64,000 bases of DNA. It comes from Rhodocyclales bacterium (GTDB taxonomy: Bacteria > Pseudomonadota > Gammaproteobacteria > Burkholderiales > Rhodocyclaceae). Position 1 is the first letter of the stretch; the number at the start of each line of letters is the position of its first letter. Position numbers and translations under genes: made by a program. This document shows, piece after piece, positions 45,764 through 56,268 of this stretch. Below the pieces are notes generated by a model that saw only the letters and a program-made list of their open reading frames with translations, was not told the origin of the DNA and searched no databases. The stretch is from positions 427,822-491,821 of the forward strand of contig JACRMV010000004.1 of NCBI GenBank assembly GCA_016235025.1. Direction: 5' to 3'.

Positions 45764-48700
45764 ATGATCCTCCCCCCGCGCCAGGGTCTGTACGATCCTG
45801 CCCAAGAGCATGACGCTTGTGGCGTCGGCTTTGTGGCACACATCAAAAATTGCAAGAGCCACGCCATTATCGAGCAGGGCTTGCTGATTCTGAAAAACCT
45901 CGAGCACCGCGGTGCGACCGGGTACGATCCACTGCTCGGTGACGGCGCCGGGATTTTGCTGCAACTGCCGGACGTGTTTTTGCGTGAAGAGGCAATCAAG
46001 AGCGACATTGCGCTGCCGGCAGAAGGCTCGTATGCATGTGGCAATGTCTTCCTGCCGCAATCGAAAAACGGTCGTTCGGCGTGCGAGTCGGTCATGGCGC
46101 GCATCATCCACGAGGAAGGCCAGGACTTCCTCGGCTGGCGCGATGTGCCGCGCGACAATGCCGGCCTGGCGCAGGCCGCGCGCGACATCGAGCCGGTGAT
46201 ACGGCAGATATTCATCGGCCGCAGCGCCGATTGCGCCGATCAGGATCATTTCGAGCGCAAGCTGTTTGTCATCAGAAAACGCGTCGAGCATGAAGTGCGG
46301 CGGTTGAAGCTGGGCGATGTTGCCCGTTTCTACATCGCTTCGCTTTCGTCGCGCACGATTGTTTACAAGGGCATGCTTCTGGCAGCGCAGGTCGGCAGCT
46401 ACTTTCTCGATCTGCAGGACAAGCGGCTGACCTCCGCGCTGGCATTGGTGCATCAGCGATTTTCCACCAATACCTTCCCGACCTGGGATCTGGCGCATCC
46501 ATTCCGCATGATTGCGCACAACGGTGAAATCAACACCGTGCGCGGCAACATCAACTGGATGGCGGCGCGGCAAAAGGCCATGAAGTCGAAATGGCTGGGC
46601 GAGGATCTGGAAAAGCTGTGGCCGCTTATCATTGGCGGCCAGTCCGACTCGGCGAGTTTCGACAATGCGCTCGAACTGCTGGTGATGGGAGGCTACTCGG
46701 TGCCGCATGCGATGATGATGCTGATCCCGGAAGCCTGGGCCAGTAACGGGCTGATCGACGAAGAGCGCCGCGCCTTCTACGAATTCCATGCCCCGATAAT
46801 GGAGCCGTGGGACGGTCCGGCGGCAGTCGCATTTACCGATGGCCGCCAGATTGGCGCCACGCTGGATCGCAATGGCCTGCGCCCGGCGCGTTACCTGGTC
46901 ACCGAAGATGACATTGTGCTGATGGCATCGGAGATGGGCGTGCTGACCTTCCCCGAGGAAAAGATCGTCAAGAAATGGCGTCTGCAACCGGGCAAGATGT
47001 TCCTTATTGACCTCGAAGCCGGTCGCATTATTGATGACGCCGAGCTCAAGCATGCCATTGCCACCGAGCAGCCGTATGCTCAATGGGTCAAGGAGTCGCG
47101 CCTGTTCCTGGCCGATCTGCCGGTCAGTCCCAAGGCCGCTGTGGCGCGCAGCGAATCGCTGCTGGATACGCAGCAGGCATTCGGTTACACGCAGGAAGAT
47201 ATCCGTTTCATTCTCGAACCGATGGCGCAAAGCGGTGAAGAGGCGACTGGCTCGATGGGCAACGATTCCGCCCTGCCGGTGCTGTCGTCGAAAGAGAAAC
47301 CGCTCTACGTTTACTTCAAGCAGTTGTTTGCCCAAGTGACCAATCCGCCGATCGACCCGATCCGCGAAGAGATCGTCATGTCGCTCACCAGCTTCATCGG
47401 CCCCAAGCCCAATCTGATGGGCATCGCCAATGATGACGAGGAACCGCTGACGCCGCGCCTGGAAGTTACCCAGCCGGTGTTGCTGGACGAGGATTTCACG
47501 CGGCTGAAGGCTATCGACAAGTCAACCAAAGGGCGTTTCAAGTCGCTGGTTCTGGACATCACCTATCCGCTGGCGGAAGGCGCTGCAGGATGCGAGGCCG
47601 CGCTTGACGCATTGGCCGCCGCTGCCGAGAAGTCGGTGGCGGACGGCTACAACATTGTCATTTTGTCCGATCGAGCCGTGTCGCGCGAGCGTGTCGCGTT
47701 GCCTGCATTGCTGGCCTGCGCTGCGGTTCATCACCACCTGACCCGCAAGGGTTTGCGCACCAGCACCGGTCTGGTGGTAGATACCGGTTCGGCACGCGAG
47801 GTGCATCATTTCGCACTGCTTGCCGGTTACGGTGCAGAAGCGGTTTGTCCCTGGCTGGCGCTCCAAACCATTGCCGATTTTTCCGGCAAGGCGGCAAAAG
47901 AGGCGCAGCAGAAGTTCGTCAAGGCCATCGGCAAGGGCTTGAACAAGGTGATGTCGAAGATGGGCATCTCCACCTATCAGTCCTATTGCGGTGCACAGAT
48001 TTTCGAAGCCATCGGCCTCAATTCCACTTTTGTCGGTCGCTACTTTACCGGCACGGCAACGCAAATCGAAGGCATCGGCCTGGCCGAAATCGCGGAAGAA
48101 ACCGTGCGTGTGCATCGTGCTGCGTTTTCGTCCGACCCGGTACTTGCCGCAGCGCTCGACGCTGGCGGCGAATACGCATTCCGCATTCGTGGCGAAGAGC
48201 ACATGTGGACGCCGGATGTGATTGCCAACCTGCAGCACTCGACGCGCTCCGGGAAGTACGAGACCTACCGGGAATATGCGCGTCTCGTCAATGACCAGAC
48301 GCGTCGTCATCTGACCCTGCGCGGCCTGTTCGAGATCAAGCCGGCCGGGCCGCCCATTCCGCTGGAGGACGTCGAACCTGCCAAGGAGATCGTCAAGCGG
48401 TTTGCCACCGGCGCCATTTCGCTGGGCGCAATTTCGACGGAAGCGCATACCACGCTGGCGATTGCCATGAACCGGATTGGCGGCAAATCGAATACCGGCG
48501 AAGGGGGCGAAGACCCCAGGCGTTTCGGAAAAGTCGGCGCTGGCGAGACGGTGGCCAGCGTGATTGGCGCCAGTCGCGTCGAGGCCAACATTCCGCTCAG
48601 GGAAGGCGACAGCCTGCGCTCGGCGATCAAGCAGGTTGCATCCGGACGGTTTGGCGTCACGGCCGAATATCTGGCCAATGCCGACCAGTTGCAGATCAAG

Positions 48701-50389
48701 ATGGCGCAAGGCGCCAAGCCAGGAGAAGGCGGTCAGCTGCCTGGACACAAGGTTTCCGAATACATCGGTTTCCTGCGTCATTCGGTGCCCGGTGTCGGTC
48801 TGATTTCGCCGCCGCCGCACCACGATATTTATTCCATCGAGGACTTGGCGCAACTGATCCACGACCTGAAAAATGCCAATCCAGAGGCGGGTGTTTCGGT
48901 CAAGCTGGTGTCGGAGGTCGGCGTTGGCACGGTAGCGGCTGGTGTGGCCAAGGCCAAGGCCGACCATGTGGTGATTGCCGGTCACGATGGCGGGACCGGC
49001 GCCTCGCCGATTTCCTCGATCAAGCATGCGGGCACACCGTGGGAGTTGGGTCTGGCGGAAACGCAGCAGACCCTGGTGTTGAACAAACTGCGTGGCCGCA
49101 TTCGGGTGCAGGCGGATGGCCAGATCAAAACCGGTCGCGATGTGGTGATCGGTGCGTTGCTGGGCGCTGACGAATTCGGTTTTGCCACGGCGCCACTGGT
49201 GGTTGAAGGCTGCATCATGATGCGCAAATGCCATCTGAATACCTGCCCGGTTGGCGTGGCGTCGCAGGACCCGGTATTGCGCCGGCGGTTTACCGGTCAG
49301 CCGGAGCATGTGGTGAACTTCTTCTTCTTTGTCGCTGAAGAAGCGCGGGAGCTGATGGCCCAGATGGGCATTCGCCGTTTCGACGATCTGGTTGGCCGCG
49401 CCGATCTGCTGGATACGCGAGAGGGCATTGAACACTGGAAGGCAAAGGGGCTCGATTTTTCGCGCATCTTCTACATGCCGCCCGTGGCGGACGACGTTGC
49501 GCTTCGTCACTGCGAAGATCAGGATCACGGCCTGGCGCACGCTCTTGACCACCGCCTGATTGCCGAGGCCCGCCCGGCGCTGGAGCGGGGCGAGCGGGTG
49601 ACAATCAAGTCGCCGATCAGGAACGAGAACCGTACCGTCGGCACCCTGTTGTCGCATGAAGTGGCGAAGCGATTTGGCCATGCGGGTTTGGCGGATGGCG
49701 CCATTACGGTGAATCTCACAGGAACAGCCGGCCAGAGCTTTGGCGCCTTCCTCGCGCATGGCATTACGCTGGATCTGGTCGGTGAAGGCAATGACTACGT
49801 GGGCAAGGGTTTGTCGGGCGGCCGCATCATCGTGCGCCAGCCCCAGGCCTTCCGTGGTGCGTCAGCGGAAAACATCATCGTTGGCAACACGGTGCTGTAT
49901 GGCGCCACCGCCGGCGAGGCATTTTTCGGCGGCGTGGCGGGAGAGCGTTTCTGCGTCCGCAATTCAGGCGCGGCGGCTGTAGTCGAAGGCACCGGCGATC
50001 ACGGCTGCGAATACATGACGGGCGGCACGGTGGTGGTGCTGGGCCTGACCGGCCGCAACTTTGCCGCCGGCATGTCGGGCGGCATCGCCTATGTATATGA
50101 CGTGGATGGACAGTTTGCGCAGCGCTGCAATCCGGCCATGGTGGCACTGGAGAAACTTCTGCCGGCGGACAGGCAAGGCGATGATGGAACATTACACGGT
50201 GGCGAGGCCGACGAAACGCAGCTTAAACGCATGCTCGAAAAACATGCGGCACTGACAGGCAGTCCGCGCGCCAAGGCCTTGCTCGCCGACTGGCCAAACG
50301 CGTGCAACAAATTTGTCAAAGTCTTCCCCCATGAATATCGTCGCGCGCTCAAGGAAATGGCCGCGACCCAGATAAAAGAGGCCGCTTGA
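45764..50389 (+). CDS. gltB: Glutamate synthase large subunit
   Basis: A 1541-residue NADPH-type GltB. The glutaminase Cys is C19 in [11 protein letters not shown], exposed after propeptide removal. Later features are the FMN/central domain, the loop [37 protein letters not shown], and the 3Fe-4S cluster [18 protein letters not shown]. It transfers the amide of glutamine to 2-oxoglutarate. A dispersed repeat (48527-48554) gives [15 protein letters not shown] where related proteins have a different loop. The ATG at 45764 follows GAGGAATGACGAG. It is coupled to gltD. Confidence 0.98.
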   Translation: MILPPRQGLYDPAQEHDACGVGFVAHIKNCKSHAIIEQGLLILKNLEHRGATGYDPLLGDGAGILLQLPDVFLREEAIKSDIALPAEGSYACGNVFLPQSKNGRSACESVMARIIHEEGQDFLGWRDVPRDNAGLAQAARDIEPVIRQIFIGRSADCADQDHFERKLFVIRKRVEHEVRRLKLGDVARFYIASLSSRTIVYKGMLLAAQVGSYFLDLQDKRLTSALALVHQRFSTNTFPTWDLAHPFRMIAHNGEINTVRGNINWMAARQKAMKSKWLGEDLEKLWPLIIGGQSDSASFDNALELLVMGGYSVPHAMMMLIPEAWASNGLIDEERRAFYEFHAPIMEPWDGPAAVAFTDGRQIGATLDRNGLRPARYLVTEDDIVLMASEMGVLTFPEEKIVKKWRLQPGKMFLIDLEAGRIIDDAELKHAIATEQPYAQWVKESRLFLADLPVSPKAAVARSESLLDTQQAFGYTQEDIRFILEPMAQSGEEATGSMGNDSALPVLSSKEKPLYVYFKQLFAQVTNPPIDPIREEIVMSLTSFIGPKPNLMGIANDDEEPLTPRLEVTQPVLLDEDFTRLKAIDKSTKGRFKSLVLDITYPLAEGAAGCEAALDALAAAAEKSVADGYNIVILSDRAVSRERVALPALLACAAVHHHLTRKGLRTSTGLVVDTGSAREVHHFALLAGYGAEAVCPWLALQTIADFSGKAAKEAQQKFVKAIGKGLNKVMSKMGISTYQSYCGAQIFEAIGLNSTFVGRYFTGTATQIEGIGLAEIAEETVRVHRAAFSSDPVLAAALDAGGEYAFRIRGEEHMWTPDVIANLQHSTRSGKYETYREYARLVNDQTRRHLTLRGLFEIKPAGPPIPLEDVEPAKEIVKRFATGAISLGAISTEAHTTLAIAMNRIGGKSNTGEGGEDPRRFGKVGAGETVASVIGASRVEANIPLREGDSLRSAIKQVASGRFGVTAEYLANADQLQIKMAQGAKPGEGGQLPGHKVSEYIGFLRHSVPGVGLISPPPHHDIYSIEDLAQLIHDLKNANPEAGVSVKLVSEVGVGTVAAGVAKAKADHVVIAGHDGGTGASPISSIKHAGTPWELGLAETQQTLVLNKLRGRIRVQADGQIKTGRDVVIGALLGADEFGFATAPLVVEGCIMMRKCHLNTCPVGVASQDPVLRRRFTGQPEHVVNFFFFVAEEARELMAQMGIRRFDDLVGRADLLDTREGIEHWKAKGLDFSRIFYMPPVADDVALRHCEDQDHGLAHALDHRLIAEARPALERGERVTIKSPIRNENRTVGTLLSHEVAKRFGHAGLADGAITVNLTGTAGQSFGAFLAHGITLDLVGEGNDYVGKGLSGGRIIVRQPQAFRGASAENIIVGNTVLYGATAGEAFFGGVAGERFCVRNSGAAAVVEGTGDHGCEYMTGGTVVVLGLTGRNFAAGMSGGIAYVYDVDGQFAQRCNPAMVALEKLLPADRQGDDGTLHGGEADETQLKRMLEKHAALTGSPRAKALLADWPNACNKFVKVFPHEYRRALKEMAATQIKEAA
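48527..48554 (+). repeat. Dispersed element, copy 9 (in gltB)
   Basis: GGAAAAGTCGGCGCTGGCGA followed by GACGGTGG. It is read as GKVGAGETV. Confidence 0.8.
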
Positions 50390-51852
50390 TGGGCAAGCCC
50401 ACCGGATTTTTGGAGTTTGAGCGCATTTCCGAGGCGTATGTACCCGTTGCAGAACGCGTTCGTTTTTATCGGGAATTCGTGCCACGGCTGACGGATACCC
50501 AGGCGCAGAAGCAGGGTGCGCGCTGCATGGATTGCGGCATCCCGTTTTGCACCACGGGCTGCCCGGTGAACAACATCATTCCGGACTGGAATGATTTGGT
50601 GTATCGCGGCAACTGGCAGGAAGCCATCGCGGTGCTGCACTCGACCAACAACTTCCCCGAATTCACCAGCCGCATCTGTCCCGCACCCTGCGAGGCGGCC
50701 TGCACGCTGAACATTCCGCAGACGCCGGTCGGCATCAAGTCGATCGAGCGCGTCATCATCGACAAGGCAGGCGAGAACGGCTGGGTCGTGCCTGAGCTGG
50801 CGACGCAGAAAACCGGCAGGAAAGTGGCGGTGGTCGGTTCCGGTCCGGCCGGCCTGGCTGCTGCCCAGCAACTGGCACGCGTCGGCCATGATGTCACGGT
50901 ATTCGAGAAGAGCGATCGCATCGGTGGTTTGCTGCGCTACGGCATTCCCGACTTCAAGCTCGACAAGCGCCTGATCGACTGGCGCATGGCGCAGATGCAG
51001 GCGGAAGGAGTCAAGTTCGTGACCGGCGTGATGGTCACCAAAGCCAAGCTGCCCTCTGGCATCCACAGCGATGCAAAGAAGACGGTCGCGCCGGAGCAGT
51101 TGAAACAGGACTTCGATGCCGTCATCCTCGCTGGCGGCGCCGAGCAGCCGCGCGATCTGCCGGTGCCTGGCCGCGAACTCAAGGGCGTGTATTTCGCGCT
51201 CGAGTTCCTGATTCCGCAGAACAAGGAAGTCGCTGGCGGGCGCAAGAATCCGATCAGCGTCAAGGGCAAGCATGTCGTCGTCATCGGCGGTGGCGACACC
51301 GGCTCCGATTGCGTTGGCACCTCGAATCGTCACGGCGCCGCCAGCGTGACCCAGATCGAATTGATGCCACAGCCACCAGAGCAGGAAAACGGCGAACTGA
51401 CCTGGCCGTACTGGCCGATCAAGCTGCGCACCTCGTCTTCGCACGAAGAGGGCTGCGTGCGTGATTGGGCGCTGGGCACCAAGGAATTTATCGGCGAGAA
51501 GGGGCGACTGAAAGCGATCCGCGTCGTGCGGTTGAAATGGATCGATGGCCGGATGGTCGAAGTTCCCGGTTCGGAATTTGAAATTCCTGCGGATTATGTT
51601 TTCCTTGCCATGGGTTTCGTCAGCCCGGTGGGAGGCGTGCTCGATGCTTTCGGGGTTGCCCGCGATCCACGTGGCAACGCCAGCGCACCGACAGAAGGCA
51701 CGGTGGCGTATCACACCACCGTGCCGCGTGTCTTTGCTGCGGGCGATGTGCGCCGTGGCCAGTCGCTGGTGGTCTGGGCGATCCGCGAAGGCCGCCAGTG
51801 CGCGCGCGCAGTGGATGAGTTCCTGATGGGCGAGAGCATCCTGCCGCGTTAA
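50389..51852 (+). CDS. gltD: Glutamate synthase small subunit
   Basis: A 487-residue GltD with N-terminal iron-sulfur Cys sets ([29 protein letters not shown]), FAD site [18 protein letters not shown] and NADPH site [17 protein letters not shown]. It feeds electrons to GltB. The ATG shares a base with the gltB stop (TGATG), so the two are coupled. Confidence 0.97.
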   Translation: MGKPTGFLEFERISEAYVPVAERVRFYREFVPRLTDTQAQKQGARCMDCGIPFCTTGCPVNNIIPDWNDLVYRGNWQEAIAVLHSTNNFPEFTSRICPAPCEAACTLNIPQTPVGIKSIERVIIDKAGENGWVVPELATQKTGRKVAVVGSGPAGLAAAQQLARVGHDVTVFEKSDRIGGLLRYGIPDFKLDKRLIDWRMAQMQAEGVKFVTGVMVTKAKLPSGIHSDAKKTVAPEQLKQDFDAVILAGGAEQPRDLPVPGRELKGVYFALEFLIPQNKEVAGGRKNPISVKGKHVVVIGGGDTGSDCVGTSNRHGAASVTQIELMPQPPEQENGELTWPYWPIKLRTSSSHEEGCVRDWALGTKEFIGEKGRLKAIRVVRLKWIDGRMVEVPGSEFEIPADYVFLAMGFVSPVGGVLDAFGVARDPRGNASAPTEGTVAYHTTVPRVFAAGDVRRGQSLVVWAIREGRQCARAVDEFLMGESILPR

Positions 51853-51877
51853 GCGGTGCTGCTGTCGAGAGACTGAC

Positions 51878-53251
51878 TTGGTTACCCATGTTGTAATTCT
51901 CGCCGCCGGTCAGGGCAAGCGCATGCACTCGGCGCTGCCCAAGGTGCTGCAACCGCTGGCCGGCGCGCCGTTGCTGGGCCATGTGCTGAATACGGCGCGC
52001 CAATTGAGTGACGCGCGTATTTGCGTGGTGTATGGACACGGCGGCGAGCAAGTGCGTGCTGTGCTCGATGCGCCTGACATTGCCTGGGCAAAGCAGGAGC
52101 CGCAGTTGGGCACCGGCCATGCCGTGTTGCAGGCGTTGCCGCATCTGGACGCCGTCTCGCCAGCGCCGACTTTTGTGCTTTACGGCGATGTGCCGCTGAT
52201 CCGCCCGGCCACGCTGCGTCGCCTGCTCGATGCCGCTGGCGAGGGCAAGCTGGGCCTGCTCACCGCCCGTCTCGCCAACCCCAAAGGTTATGGCCGCATC
52301 GTTCGCGTTTCCGGGAAGGTCGTCCGCATCGTCGAGGAAAAGGATGCCGACGATGCCGAGCGCGCCATTGACGAAATCAATACCGGGATTCTCGTCGCAC
52401 CGACGGCGGCGCTGGCGCGCTGGCTGCCGACGCTGGGCAATCGCAATGCGCAGGGCGAGTATTACCTGACCGACATCGTCGCTCTCGCCGTGGCCGAAGG
52501 CATGCCGGTAGTCACCGCGCATCCGGATGCCGTGTGGGAGGTTGAAGGCGTTAATGACAAGCGCCAGCTGGCCGAGCTCGAACGCGTTCATCAGCGCAAT
52601 CTTGCCGAACAGTTGCTGCTCGCGGGCGTGACCCTGGCCGATCCGGCGCGGCTCGACATCCGTGGCGAGCTGGCCTGCGGGCGCGATGTCAGCATTGACG
52701 TCAATTGTGTTTTCGAAGGCCGCGTCGAGCTGGCGGACCAGGTTAGCATCGGTGCCCATTGCGTGCTGAAGAACTGCCGCGTGGCCGCGGGCGCGCGCAT
52801 TGCGCCGTTCTGCCACATTGAAGATGCCGTCATCGGCGCGGACGCCGTGGTCGGCCCCTATGCCCGTCTGCGTCCCGGCACGGAACTGGGTATGCGTGCA
52901 CACATCGGCAACTTCGTCGAAGTGAAAAACTCTTCCATCGCCGCCGATTCGAAGGCCAACCATCTGGCCTACATCGGCGATGCCACCATCGGTCAGCGGG
53001 TCAATGTCGGTGCCGGCGTCATCACCTGCAATTACGACGGGGCCAGCAAGTTCCGCACCGTGATCGAGGATGATGTCTTCATCGGCTCTGACAGCCAGCT
53101 GGTGGCGCCGGTGACCGTCGGCCGTGGTGCGACGCTGGGCGCGGGGACGACCCTGACCCAGGATGCGCCGCCGGACCAGCTCACGATTTCACGCACCCGG
53201 CAAGTTGCCATCCCTGGCTGGAAGCGGCCGCTCAAAACAAAAAAGGATTAA
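51878..53251 (+). CDS. glmU: Bifunctional N-acetylglucosamine-1-P uridyltransferase/acetyltransferase
   Basis: A 457-residue GlmU: uridyltransferase domain [27 protein letters not shown] and [13 protein letters not shown], then a left-handed beta-helix acetyltransferase with [10 protein letters not shown] and [15 protein letters not shown]. It makes UDP-GlcNAc, the precursor for peptidoglycan and lipid A. The start seems to be TTG at 51878. A dispersed repeat (52149-52174) gives [15 protein letters not shown], just before the YGDVP motif. Confidence 0.97.
   Translation: MVTHVVILAAGQGKRMHSALPKVLQPLAGAPLLGHVLNTARQLSDARICVVYGHGGEQVRAVLDAPDIAWAKQEPQLGTGHAVLQALPHLDAVSPAPTFVLYGDVPLIRPATLRRLLDAAGEGKLGLLTARLANPKGYGRIVRVSGKVVRIVEEKDADDAERAIDEINTGILVAPTAALARWLPTLGNRNAQGEYYLTDIVALAVAEGMPVVTAHPDAVWEVEGVNDKRQLAELERVHQRNLAEQLLLAGVTLADPARLDIRGELACGRDVSIDVNCVFEGRVELADQVSIGAHCVLKNCRVAAGARIAPFCHIEDAVIGADAVVGPYARLRPGTELGMRAHIGNFVEVKNSSIAADSKANHLAYIGDATIGQRVNVGAGVITCNYDGASKFRTVIEDDVFIGSDSQLVAPVTVGRGATLGAGTTLTQDAPPDQLTISRTRQVAIPGWKRPLKTKKD
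52149..52174 (-). repeat. Dispersed element, copy 10 (in glmU)
   Basis: ACGCCGTCTCGCCAGCGCCG followed by ACTTTT. It is read on the plus strand as AVSPAPTF. Confidence 0.8.
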
Positions 53252-53255
53252 CGCC

Positions 53256-55073
53256 ATGTGTGGCATTGTCGCGGCCGTCGCCGAGCGCAACATTGTTCCA
53301 GTGCTGATCGAAGGCCTGAAGCGTCTGGAATACCGCGGTTACGATTCGGCCGGCCTGGCGTTGCTCAATCCCACGCTCACGCGCCTGCGCAGCGTCGGCC
53401 GGGTCGCCGAGCTTGAAGCGCAGGCCCAGGACCGGGTCGCCCATCACGGCATCGCCCACACCCGCTGGGCCACGCACGGCGTGCCTTCCGAGCGCAATGC
53501 CCATCCGCATGTCTCCGGCGGTCTCGCGGTGGTGCATAACGGCATCATCGAAAACTATGCCGAACTCAAGACCGAATTGCAGGCGGCGGGCTTTGTATTC
53601 AGCTCCGACACCGATACCGAGGTGATTGCCCACCTTCTTCGGCATACGCTGAAGAGCGAGCCCGATCTCTTCGTCGCCGTGCAGAGGGCTGTTGCGCGGC
53701 TCGTCGGCGCCTATGCGATCGCCGTGGTGCAGGAATGGGAAGACCGGATCGTCGTCGCCCGCCACGGTGCGCCGCTGTTGCTGGGCGTGGCGGAAGATGG
53801 ACGCTATGCCGCCTCGGATGCCGCCGCCCTGTTGCAAGTCACGCGGCAGATGATTTACCTTGAAGACGGCGATGTGGCGGAGCTGAAGCGGGGCAGCGTG
53901 AAAATAGTCGGCGCTGGCGGCACGGCGATCGAGCGTCCGCTAGTGGAAAGCCATCTCTCCGCCGATGCCGTCGAACTCGGCGATTACCGGCACTACATGC
54001 AGAAGGAAATCTTCGAGCAGCCGCAGGCGCTGGCCGCCACGCTGGAACTGATTGGCGGCGCGCAGGCGCTTTCGCCCAACCTGTTTGGCGCCGATGCGCC
54101 CGAGCTTCTGACCGGCATCGATGCGGTGCTGATTCTCGCCTGCGGCACCAGTTACCATGCCGGACTGGTTGCCCGCTACTGGATCGAGCAGCTCGCCGGC
54201 CTGCCGTGCTCGGTCGAGATTGCCAGCGAATACCGCTACCGTACCTCGGTGCCCAATCCGCAGCAACTTGTCGTCGCTATCTCGCAGTCCGGCGAAACCG
54301 CCGACACGCTGGCCTCGGTCAAGCACGCCAAGGCGCTGGGCATGCGGCGCACGCTGGCGCTGTGCAATGTGCCGGAGTCTGCCATCGTGCGCGAATGCGC
54401 GTTGCGCTTCCTCACCCGCGCCGGCCCCGAGATCGGCGTCGCCTCGACCAAGGCCTTCACCACCCAGCTTGCCGCCCTGTTCCTGCTGGCGACCACGCTG
54501 GCCAAGCAGGCCGGGCGCCTGGCGTTGCCGCAGGAAGCCGAGCATCTCATCGCGCTACGCCACCTGCCGGTGGCGGTGCAGAAAGTATTGGCGCTGGAAC
54601 CGGCGATTGCCGGCTGGGCCACGCGGTTTGCCGATAAGCAGCACGCCCTCTTTCTCGGTCGCGGCCATCACTACCCGATTGCACTCGAGGGCGCGCTGAA
54701 GCTCAAGGAAATTTCCTATATCCACGCCGAAGGTTATCCGGCCGGTGAGCTCAAACACGGCCCGCTGGCGCTGGTGGATGAGCACATGCCGGTGGTCAGC
54801 GTTGCGCCCAACGATGCCTTGCTGGAGAAGCTGAAATCCAACCTCAAGGAAGTCGCCGCCCGTGGCGGCGAGCTCTACGTCTTCGCCGATGCCGACTCGG
54901 CCGTGGCGGAGGAGGCGGGCGTGCATGTGCTGCGTTTGCCCGAGCACTATGGCTTGCTCTCGCCGGTGCTCCACGTGGTGCCGCTGCAACTGCTGGCGTA
55001 TCACGTTGCGCTGGTGAAGGGCACGGATGTGGACAAACCGCGCAACCTGGCCAAGTCCGTAACCGTCGAGTAA
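53256..55073 (+). CDS. glmS: Glucosamine-6-phosphate synthase
   Basis: A 605-residue GlmS. The N-terminal [20 protein letters not shown] exposes the catalytic Cys; sugar isomerase domains follow ([32 protein letters not shown]) and the C terminus [13 protein letters not shown] is typical. It makes glucosamine-6-phosphate from fructose-6-phosphate and glutamine. A dispersed repeat (53900-53928) encodes [14 protein letters not shown] in the linker between domains. It lies four bases after glmU. The in-frame extension upstream overlaps glmU and is not used. Confidence 0.97.
   Translation: MCGIVAAVAERNIVPVLIEGLKRLEYRGYDSAGLALLNPTLTRLRSVGRVAELEAQAQDRVAHHGIAHTRWATHGVPSERNAHPHVSGGLAVVHNGIIENYAELKTELQAAGFVFSSDTDTEVIAHLLRHTLKSEPDLFVAVQRAVARLVGAYAIAVVQEWEDRIVVARHGAPLLLGVAEDGRYAASDAAALLQVTRQMIYLEDGDVAELKRGSVKIVGAGGTAIERPLVESHLSADAVELGDYRHYMQKEIFEQPQALAATLELIGGAQALSPNLFGADAPELLTGIDAVLILACGTSYHAGLVARYWIEQLAGLPCSVEIASEYRYRTSVPNPQQLVVAISQSGETADTLASVKHAKALGMRRTLALCNVPESAIVRECALRFLTRAGPEIGVASTKAFTTQLAALFLLATTLAKQAGRLALPQEAEHLIALRHLPVAVQKVLALEPAIAGWATRFADKQHALFLGRGHHYPIALEGALKLKEISYIHAEGYPAGELKHGPLALVDEHMPVVSVAPNDALLEKLKSNLKEVAARGGELYVFADADSAVAEEAGVHVLRLPEHYGLLSPVLHVVPLQLLAYHVALVKGTDVDKPRNLAKSVTVE
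53900..53928 (+). repeat. Dispersed element, copy 11 (in glmS)
   Basis: GAAAATAGTCGGCGCTGGCG followed by GCACGGCGA. It is read as KIVGAGGTA. Confidence 0.75.
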
Positions 55074-55085
55074 GGTCGACCGAGT

Positions 55086-55111
55086 GAAAAGCCGGCCCCG
55101 GCGAGACGGCG
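55086..55111 (+). repeat. Dispersed element, copy 12 (between glmS and araC-type gene)
   Basis: GAAAAGCCGGCCCCGGCGAG followed by ACGGCG, 12 bp after the glmS stop. The core is altered but A-run, spacing and tail are kept. A second GTCGGCGCCGG follows at 55111-55121. Confidence 0.6.
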
Positions 55112-55122
55112 TCGGCGCCGGG

Positions 55123-56169
55123 TCACTGCGTCTTTTTCCGGTACGCGCGCGGCCCGTGGCCGGTCCAGGCGGAGAAAGAGCGATAGAACGAGGCCGCATC
55201 GGCAAAGCCAAGATCGGCGGCGATACGGGAGACCGGCCAAGTGGTTTTGGTCAGCCAGTCAATCGCCAATTCCCGTCGCAAGTCTTCGCGTAGCGCCCGC
55301 AAACTGGCGCCTTCCGCATTCAGGTGGCGGTGCAGGGTGCGCGGCGACAGATGAAATTGGCGGGCAATCTCGGATAGGGTCGGCAGTTTTGGCAGGGTGG
55401 CGCGCAGATATTCACGCACCCGCAGAGACAAGGCGCGATCGCGACGATAAAGGGTGGTAATGCTGGCTGGCGCATCGACCAGGAAAGCGCTCAATGCGGC
55501 CTCGTCGCGGCGTAATGGCAGCGTCAGCCATTTGATGGGAAAGCGTGCTTCGAGGCGTGGCGCATCGAAGGTATAGATTGGCGCAAAAATCAGCGCGTAG
55601 TCGGCGGCGTGTAGTGGCGGCGGGTAGGGGAAGACAACCTCATCGAGTGGCAACGGATGGGCCACCAGCCAAGCGGCGAGACCATGAATCATGCGCAGCA
55701 GCCATTCAAAGGCGAATACGCGTCCGGCTGCGCCGACCGGCAAGGCTTGCTCCTGGTGGATCACAAGAATGGCGGAATGCCTGTTTTTTTCGATGTCGAT
55801 TTCTAGGTCATCAAGCACGATGCGCAGAAATCGCGCGATACGCTCCAGGGCTTCCTCCAGGGTCGCCGCCGATATCGCGGCACGGCAGAGGAACTCGAAT
55901 GTGCCTCGACGCAGAGGATGGGAAAACAGGGCAAAACCTTCGTCATCGAGGCGTTCATTGATCAGCCGATAGAGCGCCGCATAACTCGCCACCGGAATTC
56001 GGGCGGCCGACTGGTGCAAAAGTTCACTGGCAATTTCCGCATGGTCAAGCAGTGTCTCAGGCCGTAATCCAGCACGCGAAACCCCCGCCAGAATGCCTGT
56101 CACAAAGCCAACTGCCACGCTGGGTTGGCTTTTTGGGGCGGTTCGCTGGGGTTTCAGGGTGGTATTCAT
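55123..56169 (-). CDS. AraC-family transcription regulator
   Basis: A 348-residue regulator. The N-terminal ligand-type domain (SRAGLRPETLLDHAEI, YAALYRLINERLDDEGFALF) is of the class found in OruR/ArgR-like AraC proteins; the C terminus has two helix-turn-helix motifs (LSEIARQFHLSPRTLHRHLN and VSRIAADLGFADAASFYRSF). It is divergent from icmF with 99 bp between, so it probably controls icmF. The effector is unknown. Confidence 0.9.
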   Translation of the reverse strand: MNTTLKPQRTAPKSQPSVAVGFVTGILAGVSRAGLRPETLLDHAEIASELLHQSAARIPVASYAALYRLINERLDDEGFALFSHPLRRGTFEFLCRAAISAATLEEALERIARFLRIVLDDLEIDIEKNRHSAILVIHQEQALPVGAAGRVFAFEWLLRMIHGLAAWLVAHPLPLDEVVFPYPPPLHAADYALIFAPIYTFDAPRLEARFPIKWLTLPLRRDEAALSAFLVDAPASITTLYRRDRALSLRVREYLRATLPKLPTLSEIARQFHLSPRTLHRHLNAEGASLRALREDLRRELAIDWLTKTTWPVSRIAADLGFADAASFYRSFSAWTGHGPRAYRKKTQ

Positions 56170-56188
56170 AATGGCGATTCATGCATAG

Positions 56189-56245
56189 TATGCGTCATTT
56201 TTTGTTATGGAATTGCTTGGGGAGCAGGCTCACAATGAACGCATA
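56189..56245. promoter_or_regulatory. Inverted repeat in the araC-icmF divergent region
   Basis: TATGCGTCATT (56189-56199) and AATGAACGCATA (56234-56245) are inverted copies differing by one inserted base, 34 bases apart. They lie between the two divergent genes and could be regulator half-sites. Confidence 0.4.
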
Positions 56246-56268
56246 ATCAATCCCGAGGAGCTTTTGTC

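Noticed and set aside
48900..48960. GTCGGCGTTGGCACGGTAGCGG in gltB as a second copy
   Set aside because: [17 protein letters not shown] is conserved in glutamate synthases; the A-run is absent.
47522..49759. A 745-codon minus-strand open frame across gltB
   Set aside because: It is antisense to conserved glutamate synthase sequence and has no motif or ribosome site.
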